This document shows positions 13,684 through 24,887 of a stretch of DNA of 64,000 nt, piece by piece (the stretch's first letter is position 1; each line of letters begins with the position of its first letter). The position numbers were made by a program, and so were the translations under genes. The notes beneath the pieces were generated by a model. The model saw only the letters and a list, made by a program, of their open reading frames with translations, was not told where the DNA came from and did not search any database. Origin of the DNA: Syncephalis plumigaleata (lineage: Eukaryota > Zoopagomycota > Zoopagomycetes > Zoopagales > Piptocephalidaceae); the NCBI GenBank assembly GCA_025201365.1, contig JAIXMF010000003.1, positions 62,001 through 126,000 of the forward strand, written 5' to 3'.

Positions 13684-15842
13684 TTAATCATCACTTATCC
13701 AATGATCACTATCTGTGTCTATGTAGATGCTAGATTCATTAATGGTATTAGAAATGCCTAATACTTTAGCATTACTCATTTCAACTTGTTCAATGGCCGC
13801 ATTAACATGAGCCATTACTGCTGCATCACGTATGGCGGGAGAACATACATTTCGAGTGGGATGTGATGGTGTATAAGCAGATGCGGTTGCTGTAGACACA
13901 AATAGCCGTCTATCCTCAATCCATTGATAGGTTCCTTGTTTGATCTGTTTTATACGATCTAGTGCTTCTTCAGTGGCATATGGCAATCCTGTATGTGGTT
14001 CATATCCTATGGCTGGTTGACCTGTAATAACACATCGAATACCTACACTCAAGTATTAGTATATACTCTATACTATTACTGTTGTTTACTCACCTTTACT
14101 GCCCAAATGAACGCGTGTTACAGGTGCTTGTTCATCAATGGCATTGGTATAGGCACCTAGATCTTGATTCCAGGGGAAAGTACCCGATGCCAGTCGACGT
14201 AGCATGCTGAATGCACGCGTATTAGCATAAGGTAGACCGGTCTTTGGATCACGATACTTTGCCGGTAATCCTGTTATAACACAAAGTGTTTGTTCTGATG
14301 CTAGTATACAGGTTTAATCATTAGATGCATCAATTAGAAATGATATATACATGGCATACTCACTTGATGGTTGAGTATCCCAATGCTGAAATAGTTCATT
14401 GAATGTATGTGAATCTGAGAAAGTAACGCGTACATGCGTTTTACACTGATCTGTAGATCATTTATTGTGGCCATTTCTTGTTCATCACTCTGTTGTTGCA
14501 TATGCCTTAGTTAATATGTATATCTATTGTACTCATTATACCTACATCTTGTATTATTGCTTTAGTATCTGTATCAGTATTACTGGATATGTCATTTGTT
14601 GGTGACTGTGATGATTCTACATCAACTTCTGTATCGTGTTCTACCATTTCTACAACATAAGATGTACCATTCTCTAGTCTATCCTGTTGTATATCATCGA
14701 CATTGTCATTGCTATGTTGATGCTGATGATCACTCAATGGCATAATGTCCTCTTCTTTTGTATCACTGGCCAAATAGGAATGTATTCTAACCATAGGTCC
14801 AACTATTGTATATATATCAATTAAGGCTAATACTCTATATATATATGTAATTAGATAGATAGCAAAGAACAAAAAGGATATTGATGACGTCTATTTGCCC
14901 AGGCATTCTTTCTTTTCTGTCGTTCTCGTTCCTCCAACTTTAGATACTGTTCCAATTTGCAATATTATCTCGTTCTGTTTGTTTCGCCTCGAGTAATCGT
15001 TCTGCTTGAGAAATGATGACTGGTTTAGGTTTCTCTTTCTTTGGAGGATTGCCTATAGTGCATATCATATTAGTGAGGTAAATCATAGTCTAGATCATTC
15101 TCGCTTACTCTTCTTAGCTCCTCTTGACGTAATCGCTCCTCCACTTGTTGTTTATTCAGGATGGCTTGTGTTCTCAATGAATGACGAGATTGAACTAGTT
15201 AATCAGACAATTACGATAGATGAATAATCAGTTAGTCAACGAGTAATAAACAATAACACGCTTACGGGGTGGTGTACTAGTCGCTTTGACAGTAGTACTC
15301 GGTTTCGCATCTACCAGCGTAGTCTCTTTGGCCGGTGTCGTCTTCTTACGTGGTGCATCCCATAATGGTGCATGCTATCATTACATTATTAGCTAGATGA
15401 TATACTCTATGTATATAGTTGCTATTACCACTCGTTTCTTACGTCGTCGCTCCTCCCGCTCCTCTTCCCGTAACTGTGTCTCCAATTCTGTATCGACTGC
15501 CTCTTCATCCGCGCCCGCTTCCTCCTCTTCCTGATCGAAATCCGAATCGAATACATCGGCATCGTCAACTATACCAATATCTATTAGATACAAGCTACAT
15601 AGATATATACATAATGTAATCTACACGTATCCTACCTGGTTCGACAAAGTCTTCATCGTCCGCGTCAGCACCTACATCCTCAGCGATAGCTACCGCTTGA
15701 CGTTGTTGTTCGCGTTCATGCTCTTTATCTAGTAACTCACGCATTCTAACCAATAGTAAGCATAGTCATCGCATTGTCTTGCTTTAGTTATTTACCGATT
15801 GCCAGCATTGGCACGACGAGATCGCTGACTAACAAGCGACAT
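13684..15842 (-). CDS. SWC2: YL1/Swc2 subunit of SWR1-type chromatin remodeller, with two YL1_C units
   Basis: Swc2/VPS72 binds H2A.Z and nucleosome-free DNA for the SWR1 complex in the nucleus. The start at 15842 gives MSLVSQRSRRANAGNRMREL, the conserved YL1 N-terminus. A long acidic Asp/Glu tract and a Lys/Arg-rich stretch follow, then QAERLLEAKQTERDNIAN and KLEERERQKRKNAWANRR, then THVRVTFSDSHTFNELF. The C-terminal YL1_C motif CVITGLPAKYRDPKTGLPYA lies at about 14285-14225. After an intron of about 55 nt, a second related unit CVITGQPAIGYEPHTGLPYA follows (about 14035-13975), then a tail ending DHWISDD. Known Swc2 proteins have one such unit. A one-base loss in a T run near 14953 breaks the frame between IAN and LEQYLKLEE. 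All introns are short. The stop is at 13684-13686. Confidence 0.93.
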
Positions 15843-17348
15843 GGCTGAGAATGCTATTATGATAAGTACGCATAGCACGATTACCGTGAAATACTGACAG
15901 GTAAAGTGACAAAACAAGTGACAAACGAAGACAAGTGAAATTGTTTGAAGGCAGAAAATCAAAATTAAACAAACAACATGATTTGTGTCACCATCATTCA
16001 TTCAATTGAGCAATAAATACCGCGTAAATGTCTAATTTATTAACCCTAATCCGTATCATACTCATTATACAATGTATCTGGATAGATGAAACAACACTAA
16101 TGATTATAGACGAGGATCATACAAGTAGCAATCAGAGTGCAACAGTGCACACATGTATGCATGACATTAGCATTATTATTAGCATAGCGGGGTAGTCTAT
16201 TTTCTTATGATATTAAACAGGCCACTCGCACTTTTGTACTTCTATGCATATACACTCGCATAAGTATGCACAATGGTAAAGTGAGTGTGACTGAGTGGAA
16301 TTAAAGGGAGTGCAATCATTGTCAAGCTGGTATATTCACACATCCACACACACACACATTCATTCATTCACTTCTATCGCTGTGGTCCTTTTTAGATGTC
16401 TCGTTTATCTTTTTACCCTCGCTTTTCTTCCTCATTCTCATTCGATTCCGTACTCATACAGTTTTCTAGTGCCGCACTCTTGCTCTCTCCCCTATATTCT
16501 TATACTTGTCTATTATCAACGACATTGCTTGTACGTCTCCTCTCGGACGAGATCCTTACTTTTACTTTATTGCTTCTTGTACTGATCGCGTGTGTGTAGG
16601 GTTTATTTACTGGACAGTGCGCGTAAACACATTGCACCTTACATTGTAGCGATACTTGAGCATACACCAACACGCTACTATTCATAGTCCTTTATTCGTC
16701 TCTATTCGTTCTACGAGAGCAGAAACGGCTTGTTCATTAGCCTATATACATACACATAGGCAAGCAAGCAACTAGGATAGTCGTGTATACCCGCGGTCTC
16801 TAAGGCTATTTCCTGTTTCTTTTATTGTGCACGCATATTGATACAAATCTGTCAGTCTGTCTGTGTGCGTGTGCGGCGTATTCAAGCAGGTGTGTCGCCG
16901 TGTGTGTGTGTGTGGTGTGGGTTACTCAGAACGAGGATATACTATCACTGCAACAACTACTTATCTTGTAGTCGCTACTCTTGCTCTTGCTCTTCTATCT
17001 TTGTCTTTTCCGTCGTCGTTTCTCTCGTCCTCGTCTATTCCACCACAAAGCTTAGTCAACTTTGCTCAATAAGTAACCAATTTCACGAAGACGCCCACCA
17101 CTACCACTACCACTATCAACAACAACAATAACAACAACAACAACACTTGTTCTATTTCTCCATTCCTCCTTTTCTTGTGTTTCCTTTAAACTTCTTGTTT
17201 ACGCTTCATCGTTCAACTCTGAGATCTAGTGCAGATCTACGCCTCTTACCTTAATTGCTGCATCACTATCGTTGTCAAGTATCTCCTGCATAGCTTTCTT
17301 TTCTTCTTTCCTTCTTTCCTTCTTTTCTTCTTATTCAATTCTACTATC
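15843..17348. other. Intergenic region, divergent promoters
   Basis: This is the space between the divergent YL1/Swc2 (-) and Cut8/STS1 (+) genes. It contains CA and GT runs (16340-16360, 16895-16920), CAACAA repeats (17116-17145) and a long pyrimidine-rich run TTCTTTTCTTCTTTCC (about 17300-17335) just upstream of the Cut8 start. The small open frames seen here are Ser/Leu-rich or Cys/Val-rich and look random. I see no RNA gene. Confidence 0.5.
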
Positions 17349-18672
17349 ATGTCGTTCAATACAAGCTCACCATGCTTCCCGGTGCTTACTAGCGATAACT
17401 CCAACATAGGATTTCCACTGCGTCATCCTCATCAACATCAGCATCCACATGGAACACCGCAGAGAGTTGTATTTCGACGTGAGTTATCGCCACTTTCCTC
17501 GCATCTACTCCCATCTTCTGGGTCGATCTCTAGTGCACTGACTCCGGCAACTAACAGTAAGTAGCATGAACAGTCTCTATTAGTCGTCCTACTCGTGTGT
17601 GCGTGTGTGCGTGCGTATGTGTGTAACCAGGCGTTCAATATAGGATGACGCATGCAGTTGCTTACTTGCTATCAGCATAGTCACTCATTATTTACTTGTA
17701 CATTATACTAACCAATTATTTAATATTATATTATATTATATAGGTCGAAAGCGTAGAGCAGCGTCAGAGGACGACGAGGAGATGCACGATCGATCGGACA
17801 GGTCTCCTTCTCCTGCGTTGCAATCAGCTACTGGTCAAGGGCCACGTGAGTCATCTTCGTCTACTACGTCATCATCCCGTCCATTCGCGACAACTAAACG
17901 ATTACGTATGGTGCCAGGACCAGTGCAACTTCCCTTACCCAAACTACTAGGTAAGCTTGTTACTGTTTACTATGCTTACAAATAATGGATAACACTAACA
18001 TGAGTGTATCCTTTCTATCTTGTAGAATCATTAGATAAACAACAACTGACCACGCTAATTACCACGTTGGTTGATAAATATCCACATCTACGTCCGGAAG
18101 TTGTGGCACAACTACCACGACCTACAATTCAAAGTGTAACTGCGGCATTGAACACGCTGAATCGTCGATTACACGCGGCATTCCCCTATTCACGTAATGG
18201 TCCTGGTCGGGATGATTATACATTCCATCGAGTACGACCGATACTTGATGAGCTACGCACCAATTTGTTGCAATACGGTGAACACTTTGTGCAAACATCG
18301 GAACACTCGGTTACGGCATTTGCATACCTTGCATTAGCGGCAAGTATTATCGAACAGATGCCACACTGGGACAATGCAGAGCATGATCGCGCTTACCGCA
18401 CCGATCTCTATCGTCGACTAGCTGAACACTGGCAGCTTGCAGTGGATGTGGCAACCAAACGTGCCTCCGAGGGTAAGATCTACGGCGAACAAACAGTGTC
18501 CGAGTGGTATCGCTGTCTAGAACGACATAATGCACAGGCAGATGGTACACTGGACGATGTGCTTGCCTCATTTCGAAAAGGTCTCGGATGGATGATCGGT
18601 GTTCATCCTACAGTGCCCACCGTGAATCCTACACCGTCAGGTCATGGCCTATTTTCATCGGGCATCTACTAA
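17349..18672 (+). CDS. Cut8/STS1 nuclear proteasome tethering factor
   Basis: Cut8 (fission yeast) and Sts1 (budding yeast) tether the 26S proteasome in the nucleus. Three exons (17349-17556, 17744-17950, 18026-18672) join in phase into 353 residues. The N-terminus is low-complexity with a basic nuclear-signal-like patch SRKRRAASEDDEE. The core starts with LPLPKLLESLDKQQLTTLIT, then LVDKYPHLRPEVVAQLPRPT, followed by a helical bundle with ASIIEQMPHWDNAEHD. The core order LPKLL, LD-x-x-x-L, P-x-L-x-P-E-V and PRPT is characteristic of the family. No frame break is present, unlike several neighbours. The start was chosen because MSFNTSSPCFPVL follows a pyrimidine-rich leader and no in-frame ATG closer to the core fits. 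It converges with the RBR ligase gene, 278 bp away. Confidence 0.88.
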
Positions 18673-18950
18673 TTGCTACTAGTTGCTCTACTATGTAGTC
18701 ATAGTAGTTAGATTAATTAAGAAATACTACACTAGTAGTAATCATTCGTAGGACACTGATTGCATTATTGATATTCTTGTCGCCATCTATATTTGTTGCT
18801 GTACGTTCATAACCCAATTTCTTTTTAATATTATAAAATACTTGAATTACCATTTTGTTCTTTGTTGTATACTCTAATACTCATTGCGTGTATTTATTGG
18901 CTTATTTCAATATAAACAGTAGATAGAATAACAAATGCTGCGATAACTAA

Positions 18951-20562
18951 CTAATCTGTAAATCGTTTACGATAACACTTTGAATCCTTATCGTCGTAAT
19001 GGTTGGCCACCTCCGATTTCTCTAGTTTTACAAGACAAAGCCAACAGAATTCCGTACGACAAATGCTACACGTCATATGATTGCAACCGGCGCCTTTTTC
19101 AATCCGAGTACGACACGAAGGACAGCGTTTCGTGTTATTCTTTATCCAACGATACGATATCACCCTTGCCCTAGCACGGCTAACACGAGGCATAGCAAGC
19201 TTAGTTGCCTCCACTACTGAGGATGCCGGTTGATTTTGTGCCTGTGTCGATGTTGCTGCCGATTCCTCTTCAACGGTAGGGTCATCGCCCAGTAACTCAC
19301 GTGCCATTTTACGAATCACATCTTGTCCATACTGGGCCTCTATTCCCATTTGTATATGCGTGTCACCATTGATGTACTCCTCCATCAACGCTTGTAGATC
19401 CTCCTCTAGTTTGGGTAGTGCACAATGGTTCGCGGCACCATGCCAACCTCGTTGACAAGCGGTACAGAAGCTGAAGCGACAGCGCTCGCACACGGCGAGT
19501 TGCACGGTATTCTCGACAATTTGCGATTCGCAACGTGCCGGTCCTTGACACGCGGGTCGAGGACACCAAACGACAGTGGGATCGGCCTCGTAACCACGCC
19601 GTTGCTTCAGCTCGTAGAAGCGCGCGCACAACACGGGACCGACGATCTGCTCCAATTCTTCGTAGGTGGGATGATAAACCGACCGATGATCGGGGCACGG
19701 ACACTTTACGGCATCGAGTTTCCCCTCGCGAATCAATAGGCCGAAATAGTCGGTCAGACAAGCGATACAGCAAACGTGTCCGCATCCGAGTTGATAACAC
19801 TTCTGTCCGCGGATTTCCTCGAGACAAATGGGACAAGCGTGTAGGACACGAGAGAACGTTGCCTGTAGTATTTGTCGATTATACGCACGAACTTCTTCGG
19901 CACATGCTATGCAAGCATCATCATCATCATCATCATCATCACAATGCACATGATCATTAGTGAATAACTAAGTAAATAGATAAGGCTAGACCTACCTTTA
20001 GTAAGTGTAAGCGGTGTGGTCAATAGCGTACTAGATGGTATATCGCGTATTACATCCGCCCAGCGGAATAGGATCTAAATGATAGATGGTTATCCTACAT
20101 CATTTAGTCTCATGCCTAGTCTGATTGACTTACCACATCTTTAACCATAGACCATTCTTGCTCTAATTGTTCCTGTAGGATTGCTATGGCAGTTGCACTA
20201 AGCCAGCTACAGGTTAGACTCAAGTGTGGTGCCGTATCGTACGGATAATTATATGGCAATCTAAATGATAGCTTGATGGGCGGTAAATGACGCACCTCAT
20301 TTGTAATGGATGGTGTCTGTTGATCCTCCACTGCTATAGGATGATCATTATCTAATTCAATAGGTATACAAAGTACGCCATGATAACCGATATCCTCGGT
20401 GTAATTATAGGTTAGCGTATCTGGAAAGATAGTCTGAAGAGTTTCAAGCTCTTGTTGTTGTTCTAAACGAATGGATTGGTCCATCCGTGTCATGGTTGAT
20501 TCAGTGGTACTGCTTTTATAACAAGTACCGGATGCAATAGTAGTAGCAATGCTAGATGCCAT
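18951..20562 (-). CDS. RBR E3 ubiquitin ligase with RWD domain (RNF14/Itt1 type)
   Basis: This is a RING-between-RING ubiquitin ligase. RNF14 acts on stalled or crosslinked ribosomes in animals, and yeast Itt1 affects translation termination. Exon 1 (20562-20134) encodes an RWD domain: QQQELETLQTIFPDTLTY and LSFRLPYNYPYDTAPHLSL. A small exon (20074-19996) follows. The last exon holds RING1 (CPICLEEIRGQKCYQLGCGH), an IBR segment (VCERCRFSFCTACQRGWHG), and RING2 (CPSCRTRIEKGAGCNHMTC) with the predicted catalytic Cys in GCNHMTC, followed by EFCWLC. A GAT run gives eight Asp residues before RING1. The phase between the second and third coding exons is off by one, so that junction needs checking. 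Domain content, order and spacing support the RNF14/Itt1 class well. Confidence 0.9.
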
Positions 20563-20850
20563 CTTTATCGATTGTTAAGTAGTAATGAAGTAGTAAATGA
20601 TTAATGATAAGTGTCAAACTATATGATATGCTATCGTGTCGTTTATTATACGGCTGCTTTCCTTTTATTGTTGCCTGATGACACATGCCATATCATTTTC
20701 TTGTAATCATGCGTCAATGCCGTGGCGTTGTAACCTTTGGCAATACTGACGCATTAGTATTACTGATTGAATCATACACTGCATGTACATGTTAAGATAA
20801 ATACACGATAATAGCATTACTTGCATGCTTCACAAGCTGGGATGCAATAA

Positions 20851-21000
20851 TTTATTAGTTGAATGACAATAAACATATAACGATTGGATTACCACATCGA
20901 TGACTTTCAATTTTACTGGGGAGAAAGGGGGGTTAATATTCGGCTTAAGGTGAGCAGAGGAACTATGTCATCGTACTACAAGTACGCTTTTCTTTTTTTT
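20851..21000 (+). repeat. Left arm of a ~150 bp inverted repeat
   Basis: This arm begins TTAGTTGAATGACAATAAAC and continues through TTGGATTACCACATCGATGA and TTCGGCTTAAGGTGAGC to TACTACAAGTACGCTT. The reverse complement of 25901-26050 carries the same text with scattered substitutions and a small internal length difference. The right-hand copy is the 5' flank of the enoyl-CoA hydratase gene, so the left copy looks like an inverted duplicate of it. Similarity fades beyond the pyrimidine run at about 21000. Confidence 0.9.
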
Positions 21001-21129
21001 ACAATTCTGATGTGTACATCTAATAGAATAATGAATGAGTATATTGTTATATATTATACTCATATTAAGAAGGCATGACAAGTGACAGTAGGATATCTCG
21101 TCAATTAGAAATACTTGAACACCATGCTT

Positions 21130-21231
21130 CATTGTTATCCACACTTGCGTATGCTTTATTTGTGTATCCTTGATTAAAATAACGTCATCCTATTTCTCTA
21201 CCCCTTATTGTCTTTCTTATTCCATTCCACT
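21130..21231 (+). promoter_or_regulatory. Promoter/leader block of F-box gene 1
   Basis: This is a conserved block with CATTGTTATCCACACTTGCG, a following TTGATTAAAATAA and a pyrimidine-rich leader ending CTTATTCCATTCCACT just before the ATG. It recurs upstream of the second F-box gene (22925-23026) and once more without a gene (24711-24787). Conservation between copies suggests it is the shared promoter and 5' leader, though recent duplication alone would also explain it. Confidence 0.6.
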
Positions 21232-22872
21232 ATGTCTACTACTACTACTACTACTACTGAAATATCGAGTAATTCCAACTCGTCTTGTAGATTACTAGAC
21301 TGTCTAAATAGTCTTCCATTTCATGACCAGCGTGTCTTTCGTAGTCTACTTGGTCATACCGACTTCTTGCGTTTATCAGCATGTTGTCGCTCATTAAGAA
21401 GCAGTATTCGAAATGATAGAACATTATGGCAAGAACGATACCATAGGGATTTCCTATCAGGAGCCTATTATGCTAAAGAAATGGAATTCGTATTATGGTG
21501 TGTACGCACGGATGTCAACAATCCATGTACATCGAATAAACGAGCCGATCTACTAGAGAATGTAGACTGGTACAACACATATCGTCGACGAGTGAGCACA
21601 GAGAATAATTGGCGATATGGACGATACAATACCACGCGTATTTATATGGAACATGACAAGGAGGGATTATATTATCGCAGATATGTTAGTGCTAATCGTA
21701 TATTTATAACGCAGCAAGATCGTCCAGACAGAGTATCAGGTCATTGGTATATTTCAAAATATTTACGACATTCAAATCTTAGAGTAAGCAACAATACTGT
21801 GTATAGTAGTACATTACCCACATCGCCAAATGCTCTTTCACTGAATACTGGTAATGAAGCTGAGTATCATCATGTCACGGGTGACCATTATATAGCTGTA
21901 TCCCCTGAAGTATTCGAGAATGGTACCAACTATAGTGTAGAAGTACTTACTCGCAAACATGGTGGTGTTTTTACTACATTCGATGTTCCAGTACAATATG
22001 GAGTGAAGGCAATCGAGGGAAAATGGATATTATTAGTGCATGAATCGCTAAAGTTATTCAAAAGTCCACCAATGTGTATATGTAAGTGTACTCATTATAC
22101 AATGATGTAATATAACTAGTGCTAATAATCAATGGATTCAGCCGGTATAATGGTATTCGATATAGATAATAGTACCATGTGTCCAGGAAGCATTGATGAT
22201 ACATGGAATGCGACATGTTTCCATAAAACAACCAATAATAATGCAATACTATACACGGCAAGGCGAGTCAAAGACGATGACACAGATCGTATTGAATGGG
22301 CATTATACCAGTTCTCGAGTAATAATTCTGTTGTACAATTGCGAAATGGCTCATTTCAGGTACCTGATTGGTTGCTGGGCGTAACAATATATTTTGCTCA
22401 AAATTTATACGATTCGCATATGATCATCAAAATACATGATCATGCTGGTTATAATTCAGACATAATCCATAGCGTAGCATTCAGTGGTCAAAGCCATACT
22501 CCACGTAATTTCTACACTATGCCTGCCCAACATATACCTATTCCATTGTTAAGGGCTGGATGCGATTATTCAGTATTTAATTCCAACTTAAGAAAAGTAT
22601 GGACAGACTTATCCTACAATGACGACCAAGTATTACGAATACCGGGCACAGCTTTCGCTAGACATATTATTGGAGATCTCTATATTCTTATTGTAAGAGA
22701 GCATAATTATGTTTACAATCGATTGCTTGTAGACATCAATACAAAAGAAATAATACGTAAATTGGAAGCACCTAGCATTGGCGGATATTTGAATGTTGAT
22801 TCAACGCTTGGTACGATACGTAGTTTTAATAACAGCAATATGCCAATTATACAAGAATACGGTGAACTATAA
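21232..22872 (+). CDS. F-box protein, tandem copy 1
   Basis: This is a probable substrate adaptor for an SCF ubiquitin ligase. The two exons, 21232-22081 and 22142-22872, join in phase into 526 residues. The 60-nt intron has a GTAAGT donor, a GCTAATAA-like branch site and a TTCAG acceptor. The F-box lies near residues 20-65: LNSLPFHDQRVFRSLL and FLRLSACCRSLRSSIRND, then RTLWQERYHRDFLSGAYY. The remaining 450 residues show no recognised repeat such as WD40 or LRR and may form a beta-rich domain, but I cannot name it. The start at 21232 is preferred over an in-frame ATG 24 bases upstream because it aligns with the start of copy 2. Copy 1 has a longer ACT run (poly-Thr) just after the start. Confidence 0.85.
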
Positions 22873-22924
22873 CAAGTATCAATAGATCATACTCTATTAG
22901 TTAATAAGAGTAGTGTTTATACGT

Positions 22925-23026
22925 CATTGTTCTCCACACTTGCGTATGATTTATCTGTGTATTCTTGATTAAAATAAACTTATCGTATTTCTCTATCCCA
23001 TATCGCCTTTCTTATTCCATTCCACT
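22925..23026 (+). promoter_or_regulatory. Promoter/leader block of F-box gene 2
   Basis: This is the second copy of the block seen before F-box gene 1: CATTGTTCTCCACACTTGCG, then TTGATTAAAATAA, and a leader ending in the same CTTATTCCATTCCACT before the ATG. Only 52 bp of tail separate it from the stop of copy 1, so the tandem unit comprises promoter, gene and a short terminator region. Confidence 0.6.
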
Positions 23027-24658
23027 ATGTCTACTACTACTGATACTGAAATATCGAGTAATTCCAACTCGTCTTGTAGATTACTACATTGTCTGAATAC
23101 CCTTCCATTTCATGACCAGTGTATTTTTTGTAGTTTACTTCTTCCTATTGGATTATTGCGTTTATCAGCATGTTGTCGCTCGTTAAGAAGCAGTATTCGA
23201 AATGACCCAATATTATGGCATGAACTATACCATAGGGATTTCCTATCGGGAGCGTATTACGATAAAGAAATGGAATTCGTATTATGGTGTATACGCACGG
23301 ATGTCAACAATCCATGTACATCGAATAAACGAGCCGATCTACTAGAGAATGTAGACTGGTACAACACATATCGTCGGCGAGTGAGCACCGAGAATAATTG
23401 GCGATATGGACGATGCAAGACCACTGATATCGATATGGAAGGTGACAATGATGGAGTACGCTATCACAAAGATGTAGATAATAATCGTGTATATATTACG
23501 CAACAAGATCGTTCAGACGGGACACCAGATCATACCTACACTTTAGAATATTTACCACATTCAAATCTTAAATCAAGCAATAATATTGTATATGAAAGCA
23601 CATTCTCCACATCGCCAAATGTTCTTTCACTGGATAGTGGTAATGCAGCTCAATATTTTTATACCACGGGAGACCATTATATAGCCGTATCTCCTAAAAC
23701 AATCAAAAGTAATACCAACTATAATATAGAAGTACTTTCTCGCAAGCATGGTGGTGTTTTCACTACATTGGATGTTCCAGTACAATATGAAGTGAAGGCA
23801 GTTGAGGGGAAATGGGTACTGCTAATGCGTGAATCGCTAGAGATATTCGGCGGTTTGCCAATGTGTATATGTAAGTGTACTCATTGTACAATGATGTAAT
23901 GTAACTAGTACTAATAATCAATGGATTCAGCCGGTATAATGGTATTCGATATAGATAATAGTACCATGTGTTTAGGGAGCATTGATGATACATGGAGCGT
24001 GGCTTGTTTCTATAAGACAACCAACAACACAGCAATAGTATACACGGCAAGACTAGTCAAAGCTGATGATACAGGTCGTATTGAATGGGCACTTTACCAA
24101 TTCTCGAGTAATAATCATGTTGTACAATTGCGACATGGCTGGTTTCATCTACCTGAGGAAATATGGACTATATCAATATGTGCACGTAATTCATACGATT
24201 CACATATGATACTTGATTTACGTGGTAATCCTCATTATAATCCATACATAATGCATAGTGTAGCATCCAGTGGTCAAAGTCATACTCCACGTAACTGCTA
24301 CACTATATCTGACCAATATATACCTACTTCATTATTAAGGGCTGGATACACGTATGTAATATTCAATTCCAAACCAACAAAAGTATGGACAAATTTATCC
24401 AACGGTGATGATCAAATATTACAAATACCGGGCACAGCTTTCGTTAAAAACCTTATTGGAGATCTCTATATTCTTATTGTAAGAGAGCATAATGATATAG
24501 TAAGTCGATTGCTTGTAGATATCAATACAAAGGAAATAGTATGTAAATTGGAAGCACCAAACATTGTCGGATATTTGAACATTGATACAATGCTTGGTAC
24601 GATATATAGTCCATTTGACAACCATACCCAAATAATACAAGAATACGGTGAACTATAA
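23027..24658 (+). CDS. F-box protein, tandem copy 2
   Basis: This is a close paralogue of the preceding gene, with start-to-start spacing of 1795 bp. Exons 23027-23870 and 23931-24658 give 523 residues. The intron is again exactly 60 nt, at the same place, with a TACTAATAA branch site and the same acceptor. The F-box reads LNTLPFHDQCIFCSLL and LLRLSACCRSLRSSIRND. The block around VRTDVNNPCTSNKRADLLEN in copy 1 is almost identical here, while the middle of the protein has diverged. All differences keep the frame, so both copies look functional and are probably under purifying selection. Substrate specificity cannot be read from sequence. Expression may be driven by the promoter block copied with the gene. 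Confidence 0.85.
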
Positions 24659-24710
24659 CAAGTATCAATAGATCATACTCTATTAGTTAATAAGAGTAAT
24701 GCTTATACAT

Positions 24711-24787
24711 CATTGTTATCCATATTTGCGTATGATTTATCTGTGTATTCTTAGTTAAAATGAACACATCGTATTTCTCTTTCTTCA
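24711..24787 (+). promoter_or_regulatory. Orphan third copy of the F-box promoter block
   Basis: Downstream of F-box gene 2 the block recurs as CATTGTTATCCATATTTGCG, then TATGATTTATCTGTGTATTC, TTAGTTAAAATGAAC and ATCGTATTTCTCTTTCTTC. It stops at the point where the leader and ATG would follow. No F-box coding sequence lies behind it. It marks the edge of a third, lost or never completed, unit of the tandem array. Confidence 0.75.
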
Positions 24788-24887
24788 TTTGGAGATGTTA
24801 TTAGACACTAATAGCAAACATGTCAATTAGTATTAATACTTATTTGTTCTTATTGATTGTTAATAAAAATGTTAAAAGCTAATAGTG

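Noticed and set aside
16295-17131. Several Ser/Leu or Cys/Val-rich plus-strand frames
   Set aside because: They follow CA, GT and pyrimidine repeats, have no conserved motif, and lie in the divergent promoter region of Swc2 and Cut8.
19363-19960. Long open frames on other frames within the RBR ligase exon
   Set aside because: They are shadows of the Cys/Arg-rich coding exon; only the frame with RING1, IBR and RING2 motifs makes sense.
22082-22141. F-box gene 1 split into two genes by stop codons
   Set aside because: The stops lie in a 60-nt GT-AG intron present at the same site in both copies, and splicing restores one frame.
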